The notes under the pieces: generated by a model
Databases searched by the model: none
What the model saw: the letters and a program-made list of their open reading frames with translations, nothing else
Told to the model about the DNA's origin: nothing
Part shown: in pieces, positions 14,931-22,797 of the stretch
Position numbering within the stretch: the first letter of the stretch is position 1
Layout: each line of letters opens with the position of its first letter
DNA from: Thermoleophilia bacterium
GTDB taxonomy: Bacteria; Actinomycetota; Thermoleophilia; BMS3ABIN01
Length of the DNA: 34,605 nt
Assembly: GCA_014874175.1 (NCBI GenBank)
Contig: JACWAD010000003.1
Coordinates: 1-34,605, forward strand
Direction: 5' to 3'
Translations under genes and position numbers: made by a program

Positions 14931-16072
14931 TCTTTCCTCTCGCCGGGGACCCCATGCTGGCTCTGCTTGAGCAGCGCCTCAAAAGAGCGCAAGGACTGAT
15001 CCTGATCCCTGCCGGAGCGCATCCGGCGGCACTCTGCCTGACGGACCAGCTCCGAAAGAAGCTCGAAGTGCTTCACAGTAGTGGACGGGTCTATAAAAAA
15101 TAACCCGAACCGCATACAAAAAGCCAGCGCCTCGGTTTTGCCCATCAGCAAGATTTCCGTCCTGCCCGCGTCCACGATTTCCGGAAATATCATTAACGTC
15201 GGCAGCGCGGAGCCGGTCACGCAGCCGGGAAAAAGCTCTTCGATGGCGAAAGATGACTTTTGACGCAACTTGTTTTCAGTAAAGTTCTTGACCTTTGCCA
15301 GATCGGGAAACATGTTCAACGTTTCATCGGTAACGTTGATCTCTTCCGGAAACGACAGCGCTTCCACCCCGCCTTCTGTTTGTCGTAAAAAGACCATGTC
15401 ATCGCCAAGCATCCTGTAGCCTTCTTTAAGCAGCCGCAGGGTCAGGGTGGATTTTCCACTGCCGCTACGGCCGGGTAGAAGCAGGGCTCCGCCGTTCCGG
15501 GCCAGTCCGGCCGCATGGAAGGGATAGACCCCGCACTCCTTAAGCAATTGCCCCCAAAGGGGGAAGAAAACCTGGTGGGCGATCAGCCAACCGGATTCAA
15601 GAACGCTGCCGAGCACGAACCCGGCCGCCTTGCGCTCACTGATGTCGGCGCATACCCATGCCTGCGGACCCATCTGCAGGTATCTGAGCTTTCCCCGGTA
15701 GTATATCTTGACAACGTCCCAATCATACATCATTGGCGTGCCGGCCGGCACGAAAGCTGTTTCATCATCGAGGACGTCTACTGCAGAAAGGAGCACCTCG
15801 ATATCAGGTGCGGTATCATGTGTGCCGCTCTTGTCGCCATCATCGAGCCTGAAAGCGCCCAGCAACTGGCTGACGGCGCCGGCAATGGCGGGCGAGTCGC
15901 TAAGCAGCCGGGTCCTGACACCATGGACATCAAATGTGTTGACAATCAGCCTGCCCGGAGCAGGGCGGTTTTTTAGCATCAGGGCAGAAACTGAAACAGG
16001 ATCGCCTGTTTGGTTAAAATTGGTAACAGATGACATAACTGGGAATGAAGCTCTGGCTGGCGTCAATGGCAT
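14927..16072 (-). CDS. HprK-like serine kinase / phosphotransferase of a peptide-tailoring cassette
   Basis: A ~381-residue protein with the HPr-kinase-type P-loop fold. GVYPFHAAGLARNGGALLLP precedes the Walker A GRSGSGKST (about residues 201-209) and is followed by LLKEGYRMLGDDMVFL, the conserved block of HprK-related kinases. The N-terminal half (DVHGVRTRLLSDSP onward) is the variable region of this family. It is not the HPr kinase of sugar catabolite control, which is shorter and has a different N-terminus. Homologues sit beside PqqD and B2 proteins and, in studied lasso clusters, phosphorylate the C-terminal residue of the precursor. The frame is open to 16162, inside the divergent hemW, so I prefer ATG at 16072; ATG 16036 is an alternative, and neither has a clear ribosome binding site. 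First gene of the minus-strand operon. Confidence 0.82.
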   Translation of the reverse strand: MPLTPARASFPVMSSVTNFNQTGDPVSVSALMLKNRPAPGRLIVNTFDVHGVRTRLLSDSPAIAGAVSQLLGAFRLDDGDKSGTHDTAPDIEVLLSAVDVLDDETAFVPAGTPMMYDWDVVKIYYRGKLRYLQMGPQAWVCADISERKAAGFVLGSVLESGWLIAHQVFFPLWGQLLKECGVYPFHAAGLARNGGALLLPGRSGSGKSTLTLRLLKEGYRMLGDDMVFLRQTEGGVEALSFPEEINVTDETLNMFPDLAKVKNFTENKLRQKSSFAIEELFPGCVTGSALPTLMIFPEIVDAGRTEILLMGKTEALAFCMRFGLFFIDPSTTVKHFELLSELVRQAECRRMRSGRDQDQSLRSFEALLKQSQHGVPGERKE

Positions 16073-16132
16073 TTCAAATGCAATGATAACATAGAAGCAA
16101 AAATCCGGACCAGATTTGTTCTTTTTTTGATT

Positions 16133-17263
16133 ATGACAAAAGTCACCCATTTGTATGCGCACGTGCCCTTTTGCGCCAGGCGCTGTGATTATTGCGATTT
16201 TTATTCCACCGCCGGATCGCTGACGCTGGCGCCTGCATATGTCGAGGCCGTCATTCGTGAGCTGAAAGAGGAAGATTCACTTATTGGCAGCCTGGAGACG
16301 GTGTATCTGGGAGGGGGAACGCCAACACTGCTGGGAGAGGATTTGCTCCTGAAACTGCTGGCCGGCCTGTTAGAAAAATCGGGTAGCGGCGCCGAGGTGA
16401 GCGCAGAGGCAAACCCCGCCACGATTACCCCCAGGCTGGCGGCACGGCTGGCAGCCGCTGGCGTGAACCGGGTGTCGCTGGGGGTGCAAAGTTTTAGTGT
16501 CCGCCTGCGCGCAAATCTTGGACGGGCAGGTGATGCGGCGCAGGTGGGGGCCGCCATGTATGCTCTTCGGGCTGCGGGGATTGACAACCTGGGCCTTGAC
16601 CTGATCTTCGGCATTCCAGGCCAGTCCATACCCGATCTTGAAAGTGACGTGCGCCGGGTGATGGCTCTTGAGCCGAAACATGTTTCCTGCTACGAGCTCT
16701 CGGTGAAGGATGGGACCAGTTTTCAGCGGCAGTGGGCGGCAGAGCTGGAAAAGCAGGCTGTCAGCGCCCCGCGTTTTTATGAAATGGTTGTTGATACAAT
16801 GGTAGAGGCTGGCTATAACTGGTACGAGACCAGCAATTTTTCCCTGCCGGGATGGGAGTGCCGGCATAACCTGGCCTGCTGGGGCGGAGCCGATTATGTG
16901 GGACTTGGGGCGGGCGCCTGGAGCACGGTCGGGCTGGAACGATGGCGAAACGTGGAGGACATCGGCTTTTATATTGACGGCGGCTACAGGCAAGAGAGGC
17001 ACAGGGAGACGCTGACTCCCGCGCAAAAGGATGCCGAGTGGGCAATGCTGGGGCTTCGCCTTAAAACAGGAATAACCCTCGCAGGCTATAAAGGCCCAAT
17101 TGATCCCTTGCAGTTAAACCTCCTGCAACGAAATGGATTCCTTAAGACCGGCGGTGGTAAAATATATTTGACGCGCGCCGGGCGTTTTGTCGCCAATGAA
17201 GTATGTGCGCGTCTTTTGCAAAACTGGGAGGAAACGGCCGCAGGAGGCCGTGGCGCCGCCTGA
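16133..17263 (+). CDS. hemW: HemW, radical SAM heme chaperone (coproporphyrinogen oxidase-like)
   Basis: The 376-residue protein opens with LYAHVPFCARRCDYCDFYS, the HemW/HemN radical-SAM motif CxxxCxxC for the 4Fe-4S cluster. YLGGGTPTLL (about residues 60-69) and VSLGVQSF are further family blocks, and a HemN C-terminal domain is present (WETSNFS-like, LACWGGADYVGLGAGAWS). HemW delivers heme to apoproteins; it lacks the N-terminal extension of true HemN coproporphyrinogen oxidases. I chose the ATG at 16133 over a TTG at 16127. It is directly upstream of hrcA, a gene pair common in Actinomycetota and Bacillota, and starts the long plus-strand housekeeping run. It diverges from the HprK-like kinase gene. 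Confidence 0.92.
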   Translation: MTKVTHLYAHVPFCARRCDYCDFYSTAGSLTLAPAYVEAVIRELKEEDSLIGSLETVYLGGGTPTLLGEDLLLKLLAGLLEKSGSGAEVSAEANPATITPRLAARLAAAGVNRVSLGVQSFSVRLRANLGRAGDAAQVGAAMYALRAAGIDNLGLDLIFGIPGQSIPDLESDVRRVMALEPKHVSCYELSVKDGTSFQRQWAAELEKQAVSAPRFYEMVVDTMVEAGYNWYETSNFSLPGWECRHNLACWGGADYVGLGAGAWSTVGLERWRNVEDIGFYIDGGYRQERHRETLTPAQKDAEWAMLGLRLKTGITLAGYKGPIDPLQLNLLQRNGFLKTGGGKIYLTRAGRFVANEVCARLLQNWEETAAGGRGAA

Positions 17264-17273
17264 GCCAAGTTTT

Positions 17274-18296
17274 ATGGACGCTCTTACATCCAGACTGGAA
17301 AAATTGCTTATTGCCGTTGTTGAGCACCATATCGCCACGGGCAGGCCCGCCGGCTCCAAATACCTTTGTCGGGCCGGGAATTTTGGCGTGTCTGCTTCAA
17401 CTGTGCGCGGCGAGCTGGCTCGCTTGGAAGAAATGGGGTATCTTGATCATCCTCATACCTCGGCAGGCCGGGTGCCGACCGACAAAGGATACCGGTTTTA
17501 TGTTGACAGCCTGTTCCGGCAAAAGTGGCGTCCTGATTTGACCGAGGCAGTTGAGCCGAGCGATCTGGGAGAACAGGTGGAAGACGCACTCAAGCAGTCA
17601 GCGGCGCTGCTGGCAGAATCGACCGGCCTGCTGGCGCTTGTGTCTGCTCCGTCGCGCAACAATGGCGCGATCAAGCATGTGGAAGTTCTCAGGCTGCACC
17701 CGGACCTGATCATGGTAGTCATTATCACCACTTCAGGCGGCGTCGCCAAGAGGCTTTTCATGTTTGACAGGCCGGTGGATCCGGGACTGGTGGACTGGGC
17801 CTACGGATACCTGAACGAGGCTGTATGCGATATTGACCTGGGCAGCCGCAGGCTAAAGCTTCATTTTAATACTGATATTTCCGGAGTCGAAAACGAGTTC
17901 TTGAGCGCGATTGCGCCCGCCTTTATTGATTTGCCTGACGGAGGCCGGGGCAGCCTCTACCTTGATGGAGTCTCGGCTTTCTTTTCCCGCCTGGTTCGGG
18001 ATGGAAACGCCGGTATAGGCGGCTTGATGAGACTGCTTGACAGGCAGGAAGAGATCCTCATGCTGCTTAAGTCGGCCCTGGTGAAGCAGCGCATCTATCT
18101 CCTTATTGGCAGCGAGATGCCAACGGCGGCACTGCGCGATCTGAGCCTGGTCGCGGCCAACTACGGGCTCGGTCACCGCAACCTGGGTACGGTCGGCGTT
18201 CTGGGACCGACGCGGATGGATTATGAAAATGCAATCGTTAACGTTGAAAGCGCAGCCCGCTCCCTCAGCCATTACGTTGAGGAGATTTTTAATTAA
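17274..18296 (+). CDS. hrcA: HrcA, heat-inducible transcription repressor
   Basis: The ~340-residue protein has the HrcA layout. The N-terminal winged helix (SRLEKLLIAVVEHHIATGRP, then SASTVRGELARLEEMGYLDH and PHTSAGRVPTDKGYRFYVD) is nearly textbook, followed by a GAF-like inserted dimerisation region and the C-terminal segment with IGSEMPTAALRDLSLVAANY and GVLGPTRMDYENAI. HrcA represses heat-shock genes by binding CIRCE operators and is helped to fold by GroEL. I chose ATG at 17274, ten bases after the hemW stop; an in-frame GTG at 17250 has AGGAGG only two bases upstream, too close. No CIRCE (TTAGCACTC-N9-GAGTGCTAA) is visible before hemW, hrcA or dnaJ here, so its targets are presumably elsewhere. 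Confidence 0.95.
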   Translation: MDALTSRLEKLLIAVVEHHIATGRPAGSKYLCRAGNFGVSASTVRGELARLEEMGYLDHPHTSAGRVPTDKGYRFYVDSLFRQKWRPDLTEAVEPSDLGEQVEDALKQSAALLAESTGLLALVSAPSRNNGAIKHVEVLRLHPDLIMVVIITTSGGVAKRLFMFDRPVDPGLVDWAYGYLNEAVCDIDLGSRRLKLHFNTDISGVENEFLSAIAPAFIDLPDGGRGSLYLDGVSAFFSRLVRDGNAGIGGLMRLLDRQEEILMLLKSALVKQRIYLLIGSEMPTAALRDLSLVAANYGLGHRNLGTVGVLGPTRMDYENAIVNVESAARSLSHYVEEIFN

Positions 18297-18401
18297 ACGG
18301 CTGTTTGATGCTATTTTTTGTGCCGGAAGAGCAAAGGACTTACGGCTCGTGCCCAATTGGCAGGGGATGCTGTAAATTTTAAATCAGGACATGAGAGGGA
18401 A

Positions 18402-19520
18402 ATGAAACGCGATTATTACGAGATTCTGGGCATTCCCCGTACGTCCGGGGAAAAAGACATCAAAAAGGCGTTCAGGGACCTGGCACGTCAGATTCACCCG
18501 GACGTCAACAAAAGCGACCCTGAGGCGGAGGCAAAATTCAAGGAGGCGGCCGAGGCGTATGAGGTTCTCAGCAACCCGGAAACCAGGGCGACTTATGACA
18601 GCTTTGGCCACGATGGCCTGAAACGGGGCGGCTTCCAGGACTTTTCCCAGTTCTCTTTTGAGGACATTATCCGCTCTTTTTTTAGCGGCTCCCTGTTTGG
18701 CGAGGAGATGTTCGGGTTTTCGCGCCGGGGGCCTGTCAAGGGGCAGGATGCCGTTGTTGTGGTCAGTATCTCCCTGGAGGAGGCTGCCCGGGGGGTCGAG
18801 AGAGAATTGGAGTACGAGGCGGTAGATAACTGCGAGGCATGCTCGGGTTCGGGAGCGGCGCCGGGCGCGTCCCGGAAGGCATGCAGCGCCTGCGGTGGTT
18901 CCGGCCAGGTGCAGAGCGTGCAGCGGACGCCCTTTGGACAATTTGTGCAAAGAGGGCCGTGCCTGCGTTGCGGCGGCAGGGGAAGCACCGTGGAAAAGCA
19001 GTGCCCGGAGTGCAGGGGGCGCGGCCTCGCTAACATCCGCAAAAAGCTGACAGTGGAAATACCGGCTGGCATAGCCGATGGTCAGAGCATCCGCCTGCTG
19101 GAGAAGGGCAGCGCCGGGGAAAATGGGGGCAGGCCGGGAGACCTCTACGTGCAGGTGCACGTGGAGCCGCATGAACAGTTAATCCGGGATGGCGATGACC
19201 TCATCTACCATCTGCCCTTGACAATGACAGATGCCGCCGTTGGAGCCACGCTGACTGTGCCAACGCTGGAGGACAAGGAAGAAATTGCGGTCAAGGCAGG
19301 CACGCAGCCGGGGGAACTTAAGGTCGTCAAAGGAAAGGGCATGCCGTTTCTGCGCGGCCGTGGCCGGGGAGACCTGAAAATCATCATGGATGTGATGATT
19401 CCGCATCATTTAAGCACGGAGCAGAAGAAGCTGCTCAAGCAGTTCGCCGGCATGGCGACCGACAAGAATTATACCCGCGAAGAGGGGCTGATTGAGAAAT
19501 TGAAGGCTGCTTTTAGGTAA
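18402..19520 (+). CDS. dnaJ: DnaJ, Hsp40 co-chaperone
   Basis: The 372-residue protein has all DnaJ type I parts in order. The J domain (residues 1-70) carries the HPD motif at 32-34, which stimulates the DnaK ATPase. A Gly/Phe-rich linker (~72-115) follows, then a zinc-binding region with four CxxCxGxG-type repeats (CEACSGSG, CSACGGSG, CLRCGGRG, CPECRGRG), and the C-terminal beta-barrel substrate domains (KKLTVEIPAGIADGQSIRLL, GDLYVQVHVEPH). The ATG at 18402 is preceded by GAGAGGGA. Position after hrcA without grpE and dnaK is the arrangement of the second dnaJ (dnaJ2) in Actinomycetota; its DnaK and GrpE partners must be encoded elsewhere. Confidence 0.96.
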   Translation: MKRDYYEILGIPRTSGEKDIKKAFRDLARQIHPDVNKSDPEAEAKFKEAAEAYEVLSNPETRATYDSFGHDGLKRGGFQDFSQFSFEDIIRSFFSGSLFGEEMFGFSRRGPVKGQDAVVVVSISLEEAARGVERELEYEAVDNCEACSGSGAAPGASRKACSACGGSGQVQSVQRTPFGQFVQRGPCLRCGGRGSTVEKQCPECRGRGLANIRKKLTVEIPAGIADGQSIRLLEKGSAGENGGRPGDLYVQVHVEPHEQLIRDGDDLIYHLPLTMTDAAVGATLTVPTLEDKEEIAVKAGTQPGELKVVKGKGMPFLRGRGRGDLKIIMDVMIPHHLSTEQKKLLKQFAGMATDKNYTREEGLIEKLKAAFR

Positions 19521-19534
19521 GCTGAATTCCAGGA

Positions 19535-19548
19535 AATTGGCGCCAATT
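19535..19548. repeat. Perfect 14-base palindrome between dnaJ and rsmE
   Basis: AATTGGCGCCAATT is a perfect palindrome in the 51-base gap, flanked by further pairable arms (AGCTG near 19520 and CAGCT near 19552). It could be an operator or a stem at the end of the hrcA-dnaJ transcript; no T-run follows, so it is not a standard intrinsic terminator. Confidence 0.5.
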
Positions 19549-19571
19549 CTACAGCTCTGACCGGAACCGGC

Positions 19572-20300
19572 ATGAAGCATACTCATCGTTTTTTTATTTC
19601 CCGTCCATTGGCAGCCGGGCAAAAGGCCTGTCTGGAGAATCAGGATTCTTTCCATGCCGGCCGCGTGTTGAGGCTCAGGAGCGGAGACAGCGTTGAGCTG
19701 GCCGGCAGCGACGGCCGTGTTTTTATGGCCAAGGTTGGCCGCTCGGGCGATCTTGTGGAGGCAACGGCCTTAAGCGAGATTGAAGGCAGTTCTCAGCTGA
19801 AAGAGCTGGTGGTGGCGCAGGCTTTGCCTCAGGGGCGAAAACTGGAGGCAGTGGTTGAGAAGCTGAGCGAGATCGGCGTAGCCAAACTGGTTCCCCTTCG
19901 CACGGAAAGATCAGTTGTGCGGCGCCTGGATGGCGTGGCTGCCAAGCTTGATCGCTGGCGAAGAGTCGCGGCGGCAGCAGCAAAGCAGTCCAGGCGGGCG
20001 GTTATCATGCATGTGAGCGAGCCGGTCGCGATGGATGAGTGGGTGTCGTCGTTTTCGGGGCCTGTGATTGCGTTGACGACAGAGATGACAGGTTCTTCCC
20101 TGGGCGAAGCTGTTGCCGGCACCGGGCCGCCGCTGGCAGTGCTGGTGGGGCCCGAGGCGGGGTTTTCGGACGCCGAGCTAGACCTGCTTAAGAGAAACGG
20201 GGCCTGTTTCGCAAGCCTGGGAGGACAGGTCCTGCGAACCGAAACGGCGGCTTTGGTTGCTGCTTCGATCGTGATGCACCGGCTGGGATGGCTGGGATGA
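19572..20300 (+). CDS. rsmE: RsmE, 16S rRNA m3U1498 methyltransferase
   Basis: The 242-residue length and motifs fit RsmE, a SPOUT-class, SAM-dependent enzyme that methylates N3 of U1498 in the decoding region of 16S rRNA. The N-terminal PUA-like domain begins HRFFISRPLAAGQKACL. The trefoil-knot C-terminal half carries the conserved blocks VVEKLSEIGVAKLVPLRTER, AAAKQSRRAV, VLVGPEAGFSDAELDLLK and then SLGGQVLRTETAALVAASIV, which includes the SAM-binding LRTETA loop. The ATG at 19572 has GACCGGAACC upstream, a weak ribosome-binding signal. In Bacillota the same gene follows dnaJ-prmA, supporting conserved synteny; prmA is missing here. Confidence 0.94.
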   Translation: MKHTHRFFISRPLAAGQKACLENQDSFHAGRVLRLRSGDSVELAGSDGRVFMAKVGRSGDLVEATALSEIEGSSQLKELVVAQALPQGRKLEAVVEKLSEIGVAKLVPLRTERSVVRRLDGVAAKLDRWRRVAAAAAKQSRRAVIMHVSEPVAMDEWVSSFSGPVIALTTEMTGSSLGEAVAGTGPPLAVLVGPEAGFSDAELDLLKRNGACFASLGGQVLRTETAALVAASIVMHRLGWLG

Positions 20301-20667
20301 ACCTTTCACGTTTAACGTGGTAAATAGTAAAGGCAGGTGAAAAGTTTAAATTGCGGGAGAATGAAAAACCGTTCATCCATCACGTTAAGGAATGAGCTCA
20401 GGGCTTGCCTCGATCTGCCTATGTCCGGCGGGCTCCGCAGCGTCGGACGGCGATCACTGGCTGGAAAAACTTTTCTTACCGGCTCCGCAAATCGGCCCTT
20501 AAGGACCACAGACATGCTTGCCGGGAGAAAGTCTTGCAGTCAGCGCTGCCGTCCTCCTTGCTTCGCTTCGGCTTCCCTACGGCCAGATCTCGATACGCCC
20601 CTCGCATTATTATTTTTTCCTGACTATTCATGAGTAGGATGATCGGTAATAAAAAACTGATGCATGG
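20301..20667. other. 367-base gap between rsmE and mtaB, with heptad repeat and no supported gene
   Basis: The gap opens with TTTCACGTTTAACGTG (20304-20319), two heptad units that recur, expanded, before hisIE (29431 onward). The middle is GC-rich, with open stretches on both strands (for example 20337-20633 on plus), but none has protein-like composition or a recognised motif. The end (20600-20640) is AT-rich. I see neither a convincing promoter nor a terminator. Confidence 0.5.
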
Positions 20668-21921
20668 ATGAATGGTGACAGTTTTAAATCATTGGGCTGC
20701 AAGGTCAATTATTCTGACACCCGGGCCGCGGCAGCGCGGATTGCGTACGAAGACGGTAGGCCAGCCGAGGTGATTGGCACATGCTGTGTTACCACCGAGG
20801 CGGAAAAGCAGTCGCGCAAGGAGGTGCGCCGCGCCCTCAGGCGGGTGGGGCCGGGAGGCCGTGTTTATGTAACCGGCTGCGCGGCGCGGCTGGTCCCGGA
20901 CTCGTTTGACGTCATGTCAAATAATGTGACTGTTTTGTTGGATTATTTTCAGGAATCCGCTGCCTTGACTCGTGGACGCCTCCTGGCATTTCTTCCCGCT
21001 TTGGATGGAAATAGCCTTGATCGCCGCGGGAGCCGCCGCATCCGATTTTTCCTTAAAATCCAGGATGGTTGCGACAACATGTGCGCCTACTGCGTTGTGC
21101 CGCTGGTAAGAGGGCGGCCGCGTAGCCTGCCTCTGGCGCAGGTGATTAAGCTGGCCCGGGAGGTGGTTAAGGGAAGCTGCTTGGAGATTGTGGTTTGCGG
21201 TATAAACGTGGGAGCATGGCGGGATGGAAAGCACGGGCTGGCGGACTTGCTTGATGAACTAGCCCGCATTGAAGGGTTGGCGCGCATACGCCTAAGCTCT
21301 ATTGAGGCGGTCCATTTAAGCCCGGAACTGCTGGAGGTAATGTCCGGCAGCAGCGTTATCTGTCCTCACCTGCATGTGCCTTTGCAAAGCGGTGATGACC
21401 GCATGCTTAAGGCAATGGGGCGGCGTTACAACAGGGAAGAGTTTTCCCGCCGGCTCGCAGCCGTCCGGCAGGCGCTTCCCGGAATTAATTTGACAACAGA
21501 CGCTATTGTTGGTTTTCCTGGTGAAGGCAAGGCCGCCTTTGAAAAAACACTTGCTTTCGTGAATGCCGCAGGTTTTTCCAAAGTGCATGTTTTCTTATTC
21601 TCGCCGCGGCCGGGAACGAGGGCGGCGCAGCTTGACGACTGCGTGCCGGCGGCGGAAAAGAAGCGCCGCAGCAGGAAGTTGCTTGAGCTTTCCGGGCGCC
21701 TGGGAAATCGCCACCGGCAAAGGAAAGTTGGCTGTTTAAGCGAAGTCCTGTTGGAATCTGCCGTGGCGCCAGGAATCCTTGGCGGCTACAGCGCCGACTA
21801 TACCCGCTTTCGGGTTGCGCAGGCAGGCGCGGCAGGTCTGGTCAACGTTAGGGCCGAAGCGGTTTGTGGAGAATCTGTTTTAGGAAATATGGTCAATCGA
21901 GCGGGAGGAGACTTTGACTGA
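20668..21921 (+). CDS. mtaB: MtaB, tRNA t6A37 2-methylthiotransferase
   Basis: The 417-residue protein is a radical-SAM methylthiotransferase. The N-terminal UPF0004 domain binds one 4Fe-4S cluster through Cys in FKSLGCKVNYSDT, GTCCVTTEAEKQSRKEVR and VYVTGCAARL. The radical SAM domain carries C135, C139 and C142 in QDGCDNMCAYCVVP, followed by RGRPRSLPL and LHVPLQSGDDRMLKAMGRRY, strong family signatures. A short TRAM-like tail is present (EVLLESAVAPGILGGYSADY). The LGCKVN start and TTEAEKQSR block favour MtaB (t6A to ms2t6A in tRNAs reading ANN codons) over MiaB or RimO. The ATG at 20668 lacks a strong ribosome binding site. The gene overlaps the HIT gene by eight bases. Confidence 0.93.
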   Translation: MNGDSFKSLGCKVNYSDTRAAAARIAYEDGRPAEVIGTCCVTTEAEKQSRKEVRRALRRVGPGGRVYVTGCAARLVPDSFDVMSNNVTVLLDYFQESAALTRGRLLAFLPALDGNSLDRRGSRRIRFFLKIQDGCDNMCAYCVVPLVRGRPRSLPLAQVIKLAREVVKGSCLEIVVCGINVGAWRDGKHGLADLLDELARIEGLARIRLSSIEAVHLSPELLEVMSGSSVICPHLHVPLQSGDDRMLKAMGRRYNREEFSRRLAAVRQALPGINLTTDAIVGFPGEGKAAFEKTLAFVNAAGFSKVHVFLFSPRPGTRAAQLDDCVPAAEKKRRSRKLLELSGRLGNRHRQRKVGCLSEVLLESAVAPGILGGYSADYTRFRVAQAGAAGLVNVRAEAVCGESVLGNMVNRAGGDFD

Positions 21922-22273
21922 CAGCTGTATTTTTTGCCAAATTATTGACGGATCACTCGCTTCTGATAAGGTACTGGAAGATGACGACTTTGTTGCAATC
22001 AAGGATGCCCATCCAAAAGCGCCAGTCCATGTTCTTGTGATGCCAAAGCGGCACATTAAATCGCTTAACGAGATAGGGCAGACCGACGACGGGTTCTGCC
22101 TGGCCATGCTTGAGTTCGTCGTCAGGACCGCCGGTAAACTGGACGTTATTGATTCGGGTTACCGGGTGATCACAAGTGTGGGCGCCGGCGGCGGCCAGAT
22201 AATTTTTCATTTGCATTGGCACCTGATTGCAGGAAAATCTCTGGGGTTCGGCCAGTCAGGGCGGGAGGCATAG
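21914..22273 (+). CDS. HIT family nucleotide hydrolase (HinT-like)
   Basis: The 119-residue protein begins CIFCQIIDGSLASDKVLEDD, the classic HinT opening with the CxxC pair, and contains the histidine triad at H99, H101 and H103 in IIFHLHWHLIAG. HinT proteins hydrolyse adenosine phosphoramidates and acyl adenylates; the central His is the nucleophile. Length is normal for the family. The start is a TTG at 21914 inside the mtaB stop region, with GGGAGGAG just upstream, which decides the start despite the rare codon. It is immediately followed by the yqeY-like gene (stop and ATG adjoin), so mtaB-HIT-yqeY is a tight operon, as in many Bacillota and deep Actinomycetota. Confidence 0.94.
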   Translation: MTDSCIFCQIIDGSLASDKVLEDDDFVAIKDAHPKAPVHVLVMPKRHIKSLNEIGQTDDGFCLAMLEFVVRTAGKLDVIDSGYRVITSVGAGGGQIIFHLHWHLIAGKSLGFGQSGREA

Positions 22274-22741
22274 ATGCAGGCGGAGATTGCAGAGCGGGTG
22301 CAAAAGGATATGGTTGACGCCATGCGGGCGCATGACAAGGAGCGGGTGTCGGCGCTGCGCATGCTCCTGAGCGAGTTAAAGCTGGCGGCAAAGGAAGCCG
22401 GACCTGGCTTCGGAGAGGCCGAGGAGTTGGCGGTGCTTAGGAAAGAGAAGAAACGGCGCCTGCAGGCGGCAGACTCCTTCCGGGAGGGTGGGCGCGAGGA
22501 CCGGGCCGTCCGCGAAGAGGCGGAATCAGCCATCATCGATGTTTATCTCCCGCCGGCGCTTGACGTAAATGAGCTTAAAAGCATAATCAATGAAGCCATA
22601 GCCGCCACGGGAGCGGCCGGGGTCCAGGATATGGGTAGAGTGATGGCAGAGGTAATGAAGCGGGCCGGTGGCCGGATCGATGGCAGGGCGGCAAGCTCCT
22701 TGGTCAGGCAGAAGCTTGGCGAAGATAATGAAAATGTCTAA
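22274..22741 (+). CDS. GatB/YqeY domain protein
   Basis: The 155-residue protein is a stand-alone YqeY family member: RVQKDMVDAMRAHDKERVSA, LRMLLSELKLAAKEAG and then EDRAVREEAESAIIDVYLP and LPPALDVNELKSIINEAIAA are the conserved blocks. It is related to the C-terminal tRNA-binding domain of GatB amidotransferase, but the biochemical role of the free-standing protein is not settled; a tRNA-linked role is assumed. In many genomes the gene follows rpsU; no rpsU is found here. The ATG begins directly after the HIT stop codon. Confidence 0.9.
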   Translation: MQAEIAERVQKDMVDAMRAHDKERVSALRMLLSELKLAAKEAGPGFGEAEELAVLRKEKKRRLQAADSFREGGREDRAVREEAESAIIDVYLPPALDVNELKSIINEAIAATGAAGVQDMGRVMAEVMKRAGGRIDGRAASSLVRQKLGEDNENV

Positions 22742-22745
22742 AGAC

Positions 22746-22794
22746 GAATGTTGAATTTGTGATTGCATTTAACTTGGAACTTGAACTTTGAACT
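22746..22794 (+). repeat. Degenerate heptad repeat array before phoH
   Basis: Read in steps of seven, the gap contains GAATGTT, GAATTTG, TGATTGC, ATTTAAC, TTGGAAC, TTGAACT, TTGAACT and ends three bases before the ATG of phoH at 22798. The last four units keep one phase and share the core TTGAAC. No purine-rich ribosome binding site is left between repeat and start codon. It belongs to the same family as the arrays before dgkA-PAP2, trpG and trpD. Confidence 0.6.
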
Positions 22795-22797
22795 ATT

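Noticed and set aside
16133-17263. Assignment of the radical SAM protein as HemN coproporphyrinogen III oxidase
   Set aside because: It lacks the longer N-terminal part of HemN and lies before hrcA, the standard place of hemW.
18384-19172. Long minus-strand open frame across dnaJ (262 codons)
   Set aside because: Shadow of the GC-rich dnaJ coding strand; low-complexity product and no ribosome binding site.
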